Shown: positions 28,385 through 36,596, counted from the first letter of the stretch. The stretch: 62,788 bases of DNA from Planctomycetota bacterium (GCA_026386955.1 JAPLMQ010000292.1:43768-106555); one strand, 5' to 3'. The notes: generated by a model not told the origin, from the letters alone. Program-made: numbers and translations.

Positions 28385-28912
28385 TCACGGATTCTTAGAA
28401 ATCTTAGCGTCTTTGGCTGGGATCGGCTCGCCGCATTCGGGGCAGGTGTTTTTGCTTGCGCGGAGGTCGTAACCGCACTTATGACATATTCCGGGCTGGT
28501 ATGGCTGATGCCAGCATTGCGAGACCCAACGGAACGGGAGGATTAAAAAAATCAGTAAAAGCGCCCAGTCGGCAAATCCAATAACCCATCTGGATTCATT
28601 GAACTCAAACCCAAAAGGAAATAACTCAAATTGGCCAAACTCGCTGTAGTGCCCGAGGCCAAACGGCGCATTGAAGCCGTAACTATTTGCTCGACCCCAT
28701 TTAAAGTAGATTGCTCCCAAGCCCGATTCGATCGAGAGACTGCTGTTGCTGCTGACGTGGACGTAAGCTAACTCGAATTGTCCGCCGTGCGATCCAGAAT
28801 TCTGGATGCTGCGGATCAACAGAATAGTCACCAAGATCGCCAGTAGCCATGAAACTGTGGCCATCGCCGTGAAGCGCCTGCTCGGGCGATGGCTCTGCCT
28901 TCCATCGAGCAT
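28385..28912 (-). CDS. Membrane protein with C-terminal double-Cys zinc ribbon (paralog 1)
   Basis: 175 aa from the ATG at 28912; an internal ATG at 28864 (MATVSWLLAILVTILL) is an alternative. The layout is the same as its neighbour: N-terminal helix, outer domain (FELAYVHVSSNSSLSIESGL onward), second helix WALLLIFLILPFRWV, then CHKCGYDLRASKNTCPECGE. Base composition is unlike the neighbourhood: 60 of the 120 bases 28561-28680 are G or C (50%). It sits between the small and large UxaA-type subunits on the same strand. Function unknown. Confidence 0.75.
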   Translation of the reverse strand: MLDGRQSHRPSRRFTAMATVSWLLAILVTILLIRSIQNSGSHGGQFELAYVHVSSNSSLSIESGLGAIYFKWGRANSYGFNAPFGLGHYSEFGQFELFPFGFEFNESRWVIGFADWALLLIFLILPFRWVSQCWHQPYQPGICHKCGYDLRASKNTCPECGEPIPAKDAKISKNP

Positions 28913-28964
28913 CGTCGTCCCGCCAAATTGGGTGGGGATACACGGACGTTAGTCGTGTTCGAAG

Positions 28965-29330
28965 TCAATGCCCCTGCAGCATCCGGCTGCTGCCGTCGCG
29001 GCCGAAGGACGCCAAGTAATCCGATTTCATGTTCTGCGTGTGGACGTGCTCGCCTGCGGCGATGGGGCGGGTGGCGCTGCCGATGGGGGCGCCGAACTTG
29101 ATGATCTTCTCGCCCTGCGCGATCGGCTGGACGGCGATCTTGTGCCCCATCGGGACGGCCCCAGAGGCGAGGGTCTTCCCGCGCAGCTTCAGGCTCGTGC
29201 CCGCGGCGATGTCGGCGATCGCGGTGCCGACGTTGTCCGCCGCGGCGAGGATCAGCACCCGCGGGTCGGCGTCGCTCTCCCGGGCGGTCTCGACGTTGGC
29301 GTTCAGGGTGGTCTTCGAGTGGGTCGACAT
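28965..29330 (-). CDS. UxaA-family small (SAF-domain) subunit
   Basis: 121 aa from the ATG at 29330 (MSTHSKTTLNANVETARESD) with GGAG ten bases upstream. SAF-type beta fold as in the N-terminal domain of altronate dehydratase or SuyA: VGTAIADIAAGTSLKL, MGHKIAVQPIAQGEKIIKFG and IGSATRPIAAGEHVHTQNM. In the family this subunit works with the large subunit; the likely partner is at 26516-27718. First gene of the minus-strand group here. Confidence 0.88.
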   Translation of the reverse strand: MSTHSKTTLNANVETARESDADPRVLILAAADNVGTAIADIAAGTSLKLRGKTLASGAVPMGHKIAVQPIAQGEKIIKFGAPIGSATRPIAAGEHVHTQNMKSDYLASFGRDGSSRMLQGH

Positions 29331-29410
29331 GGAAGAGGCTCCGGGGGCGTGGGGATTGAGCATCATCCCCGAAAGAGGGGGGGAAGTCGAAGGCCTGCCT
29401 TGCATTGGTA

Positions 29411-29608
29411 GCCCCGCAGGGGCGTCTCAGCCAGAGCCCAGGGCATCGCCCTGGGTCACGGTGGCGCAATGGATTTGGAGCCCTGTAAGGGCGATTCAAT
29501 GGCCGCGACGTCAGGTGCGTTGAGCCGCCCTTACAGGGCTCTAATTCAAGGAGGTCCGCAAACCCAGGGCGTTGCCCTGGGCTCTGGCTGACGCGCCCCG
29601 TCGGGGCT
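29411..29608. repeat. 198-bp palindromic element (family B, copy 1)
   Basis: Outer arms GCCCCGCAGGGGCGTCTCAG ... CCCCGTCGGGGC pair with each other. Inner hairpins include CCCAGGGCATCGCCCTGGG and the facing arms GAGCCCTGTAAGGGCG and CGCCCTTACAGGGCTC. The second copy at 37826-38023 has exactly the same length. No coding sequence. Confidence 0.88.
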
Positions 29609-29664
29609 GAGGCGAAGGCGTTCGTCCGTGTTCGTCGAATGCCCAGCAAGTGGGTGCGCCCAGC

Positions 29665-29703
29665 CGGTGGGTTTCGCGGAGTACCGCTCTACACCACCCT
29701 ACA
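29665..29703. repeat. Family F repeat, half copy
   Basis: GGTGGGTTTCGCGGAGTACC then GCTCTACACCACCCTAC, matching the right arm of the 17547-17668 element. No left arm is present. It ends about 20 bases before the -10 box of purU. Confidence 0.7.
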
Positions 29704-29724
29704 AGGCCAGAATCCCCCGCCCGC

Positions 29725-29730
29725 TATAAT
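29725..29730 (+). promoter_or_regulatory. Putative -10 box of purU
   Basis: TATAAT in the context GCTATAATCCCCC, 60 bases before the chosen start. A similar context, GTTATAATCCCGC, lies before the last gene of the window. No clear -35. Confidence 0.45.
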
Positions 29731-29790
29731 CCCCCCGGCTTTTCTCCGATAACACTTCCATTCACCCTCATCCGCCCGGAACGCGCCCTC

Positions 29791-30648
29791 ATGAAGGATC
29801 GCCGGTTCATTTTGACGGTCTCCTGCCCCGACCGCGTCGGCATCGTCGCCGCGGTCAGCGGGTTCCTCGCCTCGTGCAACGGGTGGATCCTCGAGGCCAG
29901 CCACCACGCCGACTGGGACTCCAAGTGGTTCTTCATGCGCCACGAGATCCTCGCCTCGTCGCTGGGGTTCGACGTGGAGGAGCTGCGCAGGCGGTTCGCG
30001 AAGGTGGCCGACCAATTCGGCATGAGCTGGAAGATCAGCGACACGGCCGAGAAGAAGCGCGTCGCGGTCCTGGTGAGCAAGGAGGACCACTGCCTCTCCG
30101 ACCTGCTCTACCGTTGGCGCAGCGGCGAGCTGGACGTCGAGCTGGCGGGCGTGGTCTCGAACCATCCGACGCTGGGCGACTTCACCCGCGCGTATGGCGT
30201 GCCGTACCACGTCTCGCCCGTCGCCCCCGCGACGCGCGAGCAGGACTTCGCGAGGCTCGAGAAGCTGCTGGCCGACCTGCGCGTCGACACGGTCGTGCTG
30301 GCCCGCTACATGCAGATCCTCCCGCCGAACCTGTGCACGCAATATGCCGGGCGGGTGATCAACATCCACCACAGCTTCTTGCCTTCGTTCGCGGGGGCCA
30401 AGCCGTACCACCAGGCGTTCGAGCGCGGGGTGAAGCTGATCGGGGCGACGTGCCATTACGTGACGCCGGACTTGGATGCGGGGCCGATCATCGAGCAGGA
30501 CGTCATCCGCGTGAACCACGGGGAGACGATCGACGACATGATCCGCTTGGGGCGAGACGTGGAGAAGACGGTGCTGTCGCGCGGATTGCGCTACCACGTG
30601 CAGGACCGGGTGCTGGTGCACCGGAACAAGACGGTGGTGTTTGAGTAG
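29791..30648 (+). CDS. purU: Formyltetrahydrofolate deformylase
   Basis: 285 aa from the ATG at 29791 (MKDRRFILTVSCPDRVGIVA). Hydrolyses 10-formyl-THF to THF and formate, supplying formate for purine synthesis and balancing one-carbon pools. An N-terminal ACT domain (about 1-80, CPDRVGIVAAVSGFLASCNG) precedes the formyltransferase fold. The latter has VINIHHSFLPSFAGAKPYHQ with the catalytic Asn/His and GATCHYVTPDLDAGPIIEQD with the catalytic Asp. Length is normal. Transcribed alone; an inverted REP pair follows the stop. Confidence 0.95.
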   Translation: MKDRRFILTVSCPDRVGIVAAVSGFLASCNGWILEASHHADWDSKWFFMRHEILASSLGFDVEELRRRFAKVADQFGMSWKISDTAEKKRVAVLVSKEDHCLSDLLYRWRSGELDVELAGVVSNHPTLGDFTRAYGVPYHVSPVAPATREQDFARLEKLLADLRVDTVVLARYMQILPPNLCTQYAGRVINIHHSFLPSFAGAKPYHQAFERGVKLIGATCHYVTPDLDAGPIIEQDVIRVNHGETIDDMIRLGRDVEKTVLSRGLRYHVQDRVLVHRNKTVVFE

Positions 30649-30678
30649 GGGGGATGCGTCGATCGTGAATGCGAATTC

Positions 30679-30806
30679 AAGCCCATCGATCGCGACGGTA
30701 CGCCGTCGCGTTCGGTGGGGTTTGGGTTTGGTGTTTCGAGGGGTTCCGGTTTCCAGTGAGGCTCCACCCCACCGAACGCGATGGGTACATCGCGATCAGT
30801 GGGCTT
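30679..30806. repeat. REP-like inverted pair (family A, copies 3 and 4)
   Basis: 30679-30722 (AAGCCCATCGATCGCGACGG and onward) and 30766-30806 (ends TGGGCTT) face each other tail to tail with 43 bases between. They lie 30 bases after the purU stop and before the exporter operon. Confidence 0.85.
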
Positions 30807-30870
30807 GAATTCGATGTGACGTCCTCCGTGGGCTTGCTTCCTTCCGCCCTTTCGCCAACCATTGCGTGCC

Positions 30871-31998
30871 ATGGAGCGCATCGCGATCAAGATGTTGGTG
30901 GGCGACCGCGCGAAGTACCTCTCGTTGGTCTTCGGGCTGGCCTTCGCCGTGCTGCTGATCGCGCAGCAGGGGTCGATCTTCCTGGGGCTGATGCTGCGCT
31001 CGACGGGGTTTCTGCAGAACATCGCGCAGCCGGACCTGTGGATCTCCGACCCGCACATCCGCTACATCGCCGACGTCCGGCCTTTGAACGACCACGACCT
31101 CTACCGCGTGCGGTCGATCCCGGGGATCGCGTGGGCGGTGCCGTTCTTCGCCGCGAGGACGATGGTCGACTTGCCCGACGGGACTTACAAGTCGGTGCAG
31201 CTAATCGGCATCGACCGCTCGACGCTCATCGGCCAGCCGCCCGACATGACCGAGGGGCGCTTGGAGGACCTCCGGCTGGTCGACGCGGTGCTGGTCGAGG
31301 AGTCGGCCCGCCCGAAGCTGGGGCACGTGAAGGTGGGCGACATCCTGAAGCTCAACGACAAGCGGGCCAAGATCGTCGGGTTTTGCAGGGCGAAGCTGGG
31401 CTTCGAGTCGAACGCGATCATCTACACGACGTATGACAACGCCGTGCGCTTCACGCCCACGGGGCGCAAACGCATGACCTTCATCCTCGCCAAGGCCAAG
31501 CCGGGGGAAGACCCCCAGTTGATCGCGGCGGCGGTCAACCGCTTGCCCGATTTGGGCGCCTTTACCCTCGAGGAGATCCGCTGGCGGACGGTGCAGTTCA
31601 TCCTCATCGAGACCGGGATCGGCATCAATTTCGGCATCACGGTGCTGCTGGGCTTCATCGTGGGGCTGGTCGTCTCCGCGGCGACGTTCTATCAATTCAC
31701 GCTGGAGAACCTGCGCCACTTCGCCGTGCTCAAGGCGATCGGGGCCCGCACGAGCATGCTGGTGAAGATGATCCTCCTGCAGGCGCTGGTGGTGGGGCTG
31801 ATCGGGTACGGGATCGGCGTGGGCCTGGCGGGGGCGTTCAGCCTGATCGGGCGCAAGCCCGGGGCGGAGCTGGCGGTCTTCTTCCCGTGGCAGCTCATGG
31901 TCGTCTCACTGGTGGCGATGATCCTGACGGTGAGCGTCGGGAGCCTGCTGAGTCTGAGGCGTGTGATCACGCTCGAGCCGGCGGTGGTGTTCAAATGA
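30871..31998 (+). CDS. ABC transporter permease (FtsX/DevC type)
   Basis: 375 aa from the ATG at 30871 (MERIAIKMLVGDRAKYLSLV); an in-frame TTG at 30862 is less likely. A first membrane helix (LVFGLAFAVLLIAQQGSIFL), a large extracytoplasmic domain, then three helices (GITVLLGFIVGLVVSAATFY, LLQALVVGLIGYGIGVGLAG, MVVSLVAMILTVSVGSLLSL). This is the layout of MacB/DevC-like permeases, which work with an ATPase and a periplasmic adaptor. The stop overlaps the start of the ATPase gene (ATGA). Confidence 0.92.
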   Translation: MERIAIKMLVGDRAKYLSLVFGLAFAVLLIAQQGSIFLGLMLRSTGFLQNIAQPDLWISDPHIRYIADVRPLNDHDLYRVRSIPGIAWAVPFFAARTMVDLPDGTYKSVQLIGIDRSTLIGQPPDMTEGRLEDLRLVDAVLVEESARPKLGHVKVGDILKLNDKRAKIVGFCRAKLGFESNAIIYTTYDNAVRFTPTGRKRMTFILAKAKPGEDPQLIAAAVNRLPDLGAFTLEEIRWRTVQFILIETGIGINFGITVLLGFIVGLVVSAATFYQFTLENLRHFAVLKAIGARTSMLVKMILLQALVVGLIGYGIGVGLAGAFSLIGRKPGAELAVFFPWQLMVVSLVAMILTVSVGSLLSLRRVITLEPAVVFK

Positions 31999-32816
31999 AC
32001 CCCGCGAGCCCCGCACAATCCGCGACGGTTTCGAGCGCTCCCGCGGGCGTTCCCGCGGTGCGCCTCGTCGGCGTCACCAAGGCCTTCGGCAGCGGGCGCA
32101 GCGCGGTGCACGCCCTGCGCGGGGTCGACATGGTCGTGCCCGGCGGGCAGTTGCTGATGCTCGTGGGCCCCAGCGGGTGCGGGAAGACCACGCTGATCTC
32201 GATCATCTCGGGCGTGCTCAACGCCGACGGGGGCGTGGCGGAGGTCTTCGGCGTCGACTGGTCCACGCTCAACGGCGGGCGCAAGACCGTCCGCCGGGGC
32301 GAGCTGATCGGGTTCGTCTTCCAGCAGTTCAACCTGATCCACACGTTGACCGCGCTGGAGAACGTCTCGGTGCCGCTGCTGGTGCGCGGGGTGGACCGCC
32401 ATGAGGCGAACGATCGTGCCGCGCAGGCGCTTAAGGACGTCGGGCTGGGCGAGCGGATGAACGTGCCGCCCTCGAGCCTGAGCGGGGGGATGCAACAGCG
32501 GGTGGCGATCGCGCGGGCGCTGGTGGGGCAGCCGCGGCTGCTGGTCTGCGACGAGCCGACGGCCAACCTCGACGGGCAGACGGGGCAGATGGTGATGGAG
32601 CTGATCCACACGGCGGCGAGGTCGAATGATCCGACGGGGCAGCCGCGGGTGGTGATCGTGGTGACGCACGACTCGCGCATCTTCCATTACGCCGACCGGA
32701 TCGAGGAGATGGAGGACGGGCGGCTCAAGTCGCGGCCGTCGCAGGTGATCCTCGACGAGGCGAAGCACATCCCGCATTACGACAAGCCCTCGCCGGACAG
32801 CGGGGAGGAGAGTTGA
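31995..32816 (+). CDS. ABC transporter ATP-binding protein (LolD/DevA type)
   Basis: 273 aa from the ATG at 31995, which overlaps the permease stop, so translation is coupled. Walker A GPSGCGKTT, Q-loop FVFQQFNLIHTLTALENV, signature LSGGMQQRVAIARAL, Walker B LLVCDEPTANLD and the H-loop VVTHD are all intact. The first ~25 residues are Ala/Pro/Ser-rich and poorly conserved. Forms an export unit with the permease and the HlyD-type adaptor. A single REP-like repeat sits between this gene and the adaptor. Confidence 0.95.
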   Translation: MNPASPAQSATVSSAPAGVPAVRLVGVTKAFGSGRSAVHALRGVDMVVPGGQLLMLVGPSGCGKTTLISIISGVLNADGGVAEVFGVDWSTLNGGRKTVRRGELIGFVFQQFNLIHTLTALENVSVPLLVRGVDRHEANDRAAQALKDVGLGERMNVPPSSLSGGMQQRVAIARALVGQPRLLVCDEPTANLDGQTGQMVMELIHTAARSNDPTGQPRVVIVVTHDSRIFHYADRIEEMEDGRLKSRPSQVILDEAKHIPHYDKPSPDSGEES

Positions 32817-32823
32817 CGAACCG

Positions 32824-32867
32824 AACCCCACGGAACGCTCCGGCGTACCGTCGCGATCCGTGGGCTT
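32824..32867. repeat. Single REP-like repeat (family A, copy 5) inside an operon
   Basis: AACCCCACGGAACGCTCCGG and onward, ending TGGGCTT. It fills the gap between the ATPase stop (32816) and the adaptor start (32911). One of only two unpaired copies in the window. Confidence 0.85.
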
Positions 32868-32910
32868 GAGCGTGCAGTAGTTCATGCCTTCATGGGCAGA
32901 GGTGTGCATC

Positions 32911-34062
32911 ATGGTGAAGTGGTTGACGATCATGTTGGCCCTCGCGGGCTTGGCGATGGGGATCTACACGGTGGCGACGGCGCACGAGCCGCTGCCCAAG
33001 CCGCCGCCCGCGCAGCCGCCGTCGGTGAATCCCTACGCGCGCGGGATCGCGGCGACGGGGCTGGTGGAGGCTGCGAGCAGGAATGTGTCGGTGGCGTCGC
33101 CCGAACCAGGGCTGGTGGTGGAGGTGGTGGCGCAGCCCAACGCGGTGGTGAGGAAGGGTGATCCGCTGTTCATCATGGACCGCCGGCCTCTGGAGGCGGA
33201 GCTGGTGCGGATGGCGGCGGCGGTGGACGTGGCGAAGGCGGAGTTGGAGCGGATCGAGTCGCAGCCCCGCGCGGAGGACATCCCGCCTCTGAAGGCGGCG
33301 CTGGAGGCGGCGAAGGTGCAGGCGGCCGACGAGGAGGACCAGTACCAGCGGACGGCCGGGGCGTTCAAGGCGTCGGCGGCGTCGGAGGGGGAAGTCGCGC
33401 GGCGGAAGTTCGCGGCGGAGGCGGCGCGGGCCCGCGTCGAGCAGGCGCAGGCGACGCTGCTGCGGATGCAGGCGGGGGCGTGGGCGCCGGAGCTGCGGGC
33501 GGCCAAGGCGCGGGTGGCCCAGGCGGAGGCGGACGTCGCGGCGCTGAGGATCAGGCTGGACCGCATGACGATCCGCGCGCCGATCGACGGCACGGTGATG
33601 AAGCGCTTCATCGAGCCGGGGGAATACGCCATGACCTCCGGCAGCGCGGGGGCGAATCCCGCGATGGTGCTGGGCGACCTCACCCGGCTGCACGTGCGGG
33701 CCCAGGTGGATGAGGAGGACAGCTCGCTGCTCGTGGCGGGGGCGCGGGGGACGGCGAGGCTGCGCGGGGCGGTTTCGCGGGAGTATCCGCTGCGCATGCT
33801 GCGCATCGAGCCGTGGGCCCAGCCGAAGAACAACATCACGGGGTTGACGCCCGAGCGCGTCGACACGCGGGTGGTGGATGTGGTGTTCGAGATGGTGCCG
33901 ACGGGGGAGGCGGGGGCGTTGCCGTATCCGGGGCAGTTGGTGGATGTCTACATTGAGACGGAGGGGGAGACCAAATCAGAGACGAAGGTCGAGTCGACGA
34001 AGATCGAGTCGAAGAACGAGACCAAGTCCGAGACCAAATCCGAGACGAAGGTGCGTCCGTGA
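32911..34062 (+). CDS. HlyD-family periplasmic adaptor (DevB/MacA type)
   Basis: 383 aa from the ATG at 32911 (MVKWLTIMLALAGLAMGIYT), whose first residues form the membrane anchor; an in-frame ATG at 32884 is an alternative. Lipoyl-type half motifs (GLVEAASRNVSVASPEPGLV) flank a long Ala/Glu/Arg coiled coil (about 90-215), then APIDGTVMKRFIEPGEYAM and a beta-barrel (LTRLHVRAQVDEEDSSLLVA). The extreme C-terminus is a repetitive charged tail built of ETKSETK units, an unusual addition. Completes the permease-ATPase-adaptor export operon. Cargo unknown; DevBCA relatives export glycolipids. Confidence 0.9.
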   Translation: MVKWLTIMLALAGLAMGIYTVATAHEPLPKPPPAQPPSVNPYARGIAATGLVEAASRNVSVASPEPGLVVEVVAQPNAVVRKGDPLFIMDRRPLEAELVRMAAAVDVAKAELERIESQPRAEDIPPLKAALEAAKVQAADEEDQYQRTAGAFKASAASEGEVARRKFAAEAARARVEQAQATLLRMQAGAWAPELRAAKARVAQAEADVAALRIRLDRMTIRAPIDGTVMKRFIEPGEYAMTSGSAGANPAMVLGDLTRLHVRAQVDEEDSSLLVAGARGTARLRGAVSREYPLRMLRIEPWAQPKNNITGLTPERVDTRVVDVVFEMVPTGEAGALPYPGQLVDVYIETEGETKSETKVESTKIESKNETKSETKSETKVRP

Positions 34063-34070
34063 GCGGGGAG

Positions 34071-34097
34071 TCCCAGGCACCGCAGTGCCTGGGCTTT
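34071..34097. repeat. Short hairpin repeat (family C, copy 1)
   Basis: CCCAGGCACCGCAGTGCCTG GGCTTT, eight bases after the adaptor stop. It may end the exporter transcript, although no long T-run follows. Confidence 0.65.
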
Positions 34098-34202
34098 GAG
34101 GAGACCGTCGTCGCGCGAAGGCGCGGGACCGTGCTTATCGGGCTCGAAAATCGTCGTTCGCGCCGCGCAAACGCGTTTCTCAGGTGGCGCAAAGCCCCTA
34201 TT

Positions 34203-34230
34203 TTGCCGATCATGGGTGTGGACTTACACT
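34203..34230 (+). promoter_or_regulatory. Putative promoter of the rml operon
   Basis: TTGCCG (34203-34208), a 16-base spacer and TACACT (34225-34230) fit a housekeeping promoter. The start codon at 34294 is about 57 bases downstream of the expected RNA start. Confidence 0.5.
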
Positions 34231-34293
34231 GTGGCTGTGCTGGGTGCGGCAGGGGGGCCGCACCCGATTTCGATCATCGGCAAGGAGCAGTTC

Positions 34294-35145
34294 ATGAAGG
34301 GTGTGATTCTCGCGGGCGGGCTTGGCTCTCGCCTCCGCCCGCTCACGTTGGTGACCAACAAGCATCTCCTGCCGGTCTACGACCGGCCGATGATCTACTA
34401 CCCCATCGAGTGCCTCCTCAACGCCGGGATCAAGGACGTGCTGATCGTCACCGGCGGCGAGCACGCGGGCGACTTCCTCAAGCTGCTCAAGAACGGCAAG
34501 CAGCTCGGGCTGCAGACGCTCGCCTACGCCTACCAGGAGGGCGAGGGCGGCATCGCCGACGCGCTGAAGCTCGCGGAGGAGTTCGCCGAGGGCGACAAGA
34601 TCTGCGTGATCCTCGGCGACAACATCATCGAGGGGAACATCCGCAAGGCCTCGGGCGACTTCTTCACCCAGCGCTCGGGCGCGAAGGTGCTGCTCAAGGA
34701 GGTGCCGGACCCGCAGCGCTTCGGCGTGGCGAAGTTTGACGAGAAGGGCAAGATCACCCAGATCATCGAGAAGCCGGCCGACCCGCCGAGCAACAAGGCG
34801 GTGACGGGCGTCTACTTCTACGACCCCGACGTCTTCAAGGTCTGCCAGTCGCTCAAGCCCAGCGGGCGCGGCGAGCTGGAGATCACCGACGTGAACAACT
34901 ACTACCTCAAGCGCGGCGACCTGACCCACGACACGCTCGAGGGCTGGTGGACCGACGCGGGCACGTTCGAGAGCCTCTACCGCGCGACCTGCCTGGTCGC
35001 CGAGGGCGGCGCGAACCATCCCGACCTGGCCAACAAGAAGCCGCACGCGACCCCCGCGCCGGTGAAGCCCGCGGCCGCGAAGGCCGCCGCCGGAACCCAC
35101 GGAACCCCCGGAACCCCCGGCAAGTCCGCGGAGGGCAAGGCGTGA
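34294..35145 (+). CDS. rmlA: Glucose-1-phosphate thymidylyltransferase
   Basis: 283 aa from the ATG at 34294, with AAGGAG seven bases upstream. First step of dTDP-L-rhamnose synthesis: dTTP plus glucose 1-phosphate gives dTDP-glucose. The nucleotide-binding signature is GVILAGGLGSRLRPLTLVTN; KHLLPVYDRPMIYYPIE, ILGDNIIEGNI and GRGELEITDVNNYYL are family blocks, and WWTDAGTFESLYRA is the usual late motif. The last ~40 residues are a Pro/Ala/Lys/Gly tail (GTPGTPGKSAEG) not needed for the fold. The stop overlaps the GTG start of rmlC. Confidence 0.92.
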   Translation: MKGVILAGGLGSRLRPLTLVTNKHLLPVYDRPMIYYPIECLLNAGIKDVLIVTGGEHAGDFLKLLKNGKQLGLQTLAYAYQEGEGGIADALKLAEEFAEGDKICVILGDNIIEGNIRKASGDFFTQRSGAKVLLKEVPDPQRFGVAKFDEKGKITQIIEKPADPPSNKAVTGVYFYDPDVFKVCQSLKPSGRGELEITDVNNYYLKRGDLTHDTLEGWWTDAGTFESLYRATCLVAEGGANHPDLANKKPHATPAPVKPAAAKAAAGTHGTPGTPGKSAEGKA

Positions 35146-35636
35146 AGTTGCTCAATCCCCGTTCCTGGGCGCAGGACGTCCCCGCCGCCCACGCCGCCGC
35201 CCGCAGCGGCAACGAGCCCATCTTCGTCCCCGCCACGATCTACGCCGACGACCGCGGCTGGTCGATCATGAACCAGTACCAGGGCGTGCTCGGCCCGGAC
35301 GGGCAGATCAACTACTCGGTGATGTACCCCGGCGTGGTCAAGGCCTGGCACCGGCACAAGCACCAGAGCGACCTGTGGATGTGCGTGCGCGGGCACCTGA
35401 AGGTGGGCGTGCACCGCGACACCGACGGCGCGACCTGGTCGATCGTCCTGGGCGAGCAGCGCCCCGGCATTTTGATCATCCCCGAGACGCTCTGGCACGG
35501 GGCCTCGACGGTCAGCCACGAGCCCGCGGGGCTGTTGTACTACGTCACCCGCGCCTTCAACGCCCGCGAGCCCGACGAGGAGCGCCGCGCGTTCGACAGC
35601 ATCGTGGGTTTCCCCTGGGGCGTGCAGCACCGCTGA
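35142..35636 (+). CDS. rmlC: dTDP-4-dehydrorhamnose 3,5-epimerase family protein
   Basis: 164 aa from a GTG at 35142-35144 that overlaps the rmlA TGA, with GGAGGG upstream; the long open frame further upstream lies inside rmlA. Cupin fold: YPGVVKAWHRHKHQSDLWMC, then VRGHLKVGVHRD and IPETLWHGASTVS. Epimerises dTDP-4-keto-6-deoxyglucose. The sequence is somewhat divergent from classical RmlC but its position between rmlA and rmlD supports the role. Confidence 0.85.
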   Translation: MKLLNPRSWAQDVPAAHAAARSGNEPIFVPATIYADDRGWSIMNQYQGVLGPDGQINYSVMYPGVVKAWHRHKHQSDLWMCVRGHLKVGVHRDTDGATWSIVLGEQRPGILIIPETLWHGASTVSHEPAGLLYYVTRAFNAREPDEERRAFDSIVGFPWGVQHR

Positions 35637-35684
35637 GCGACCGCGGTTGCGCGACGCACCTCGACGGGCACGCACAGAACATCC

Positions 35685-36596
35685 ATGCCTGACACCCGCG
35701 GCACCGCCGATCCCTCTCGTGCGACGAGCGCCATCCTTGGCGAGTCTCACGCGATCCCGCGCCCGATCCTCATCCTGGGCGCGGGCGGGATGCTCGGCAG
35801 GGCATGGCGCGAGCTGCTCGACCGCCGCAAGATCGCCTACACCGCCCGCACCCGCGCCGAGGTCAACCTGGCCGACCCCGCCTCGATCGAGCGCGGCGTG
35901 GAGCCCGGCACCGGCTTGGTGATCAACTGCGGGGCGTGGACCGACGTCGACGGAGCCGAGAAGGACGAGCACGGCGCCGACGCCGCCAACGGCGCGGGCG
36001 TGGGCGTCCTCGCCCGGCGATGCGAAAAGGTCGGGGCCCTGCTGGTCCACTACAGCACCGACTACGTCTTCAACGGCCACGCGGCCAAGCCCTACGGCGT
36101 CGACGAGCCGCACGAGCCGGTCAACGCCTACGGGCGCACCAAGGCCCGCGGCGAGCGGCTGCTGCTCGACTCGGGCTGCCCGCATTTGCTGATCCGCACG
36201 AGCTGGGTCTACGCCCCGTGGGGCAAGAACTTCGTGCGCACGATCGCCAAGTTCGCCAAGGAGAAGCCGAGCCTGAAGGTCGTCAACGACCAGCGCGGCC
36301 GGCCCACCTCGGCGGAGCACCTGGCGGCGGCGTCGCTCGGCCTCATCGAGCGCGGCGCCCGCGGCACGTTCCACCTCACCGACGGGGGCGAGTGCACCTG
36401 GTTCGACTTCGCGGGGGAGATCGCCCGCTTCGCCAACCCCGCCTGCAAGGTCGACCCCTGCACCACGGCCGACTTCCCGCGCCCCGCGAAGCGCCCGGGC
36501 TACAGCGTGCTCGACCTCTCGGCCGCGGAGAGGATCCTCGGCCCGATGCCCGCGTGGCAGCGAAACCTCGCCGACGTGCTCAATCGCCTTGAATAG
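35685..36596 (+). CDS. rmlD: dTDP-4-dehydrorhamnose reductase
   Basis: 303 aa from the ATG at 35685. NADPH-dependent last step to dTDP-L-rhamnose. Rossmann motif ILGAGGMLGRAW after a ~25-residue N-terminal extension, YSTDYVFNG with the catalytic Thr/Ser region, YGRTKARGE as the YxxxK site, and RTSWVYAPWGKNFVRTI as the family block. Third gene of the rmlACDB run, 48 bases after rmlC. Confidence 0.93.
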   Translation: MPDTRGTADPSRATSAILGESHAIPRPILILGAGGMLGRAWRELLDRRKIAYTARTRAEVNLADPASIERGVEPGTGLVINCGAWTDVDGAEKDEHGADAANGAGVGVLARRCEKVGALLVHYSTDYVFNGHAAKPYGVDEPHEPVNAYGRTKARGERLLLDSGCPHLLIRTSWVYAPWGKNFVRTIAKFAKEKPSLKVVNDQRGRPTSAEHLAAASLGLIERGARGTFHLTDGGECTWFDFAGEIARFANPACKVDPCTTADFPRPAKRPGYSVLDLSAAERILGPMPAWQRNLADVLNRLE

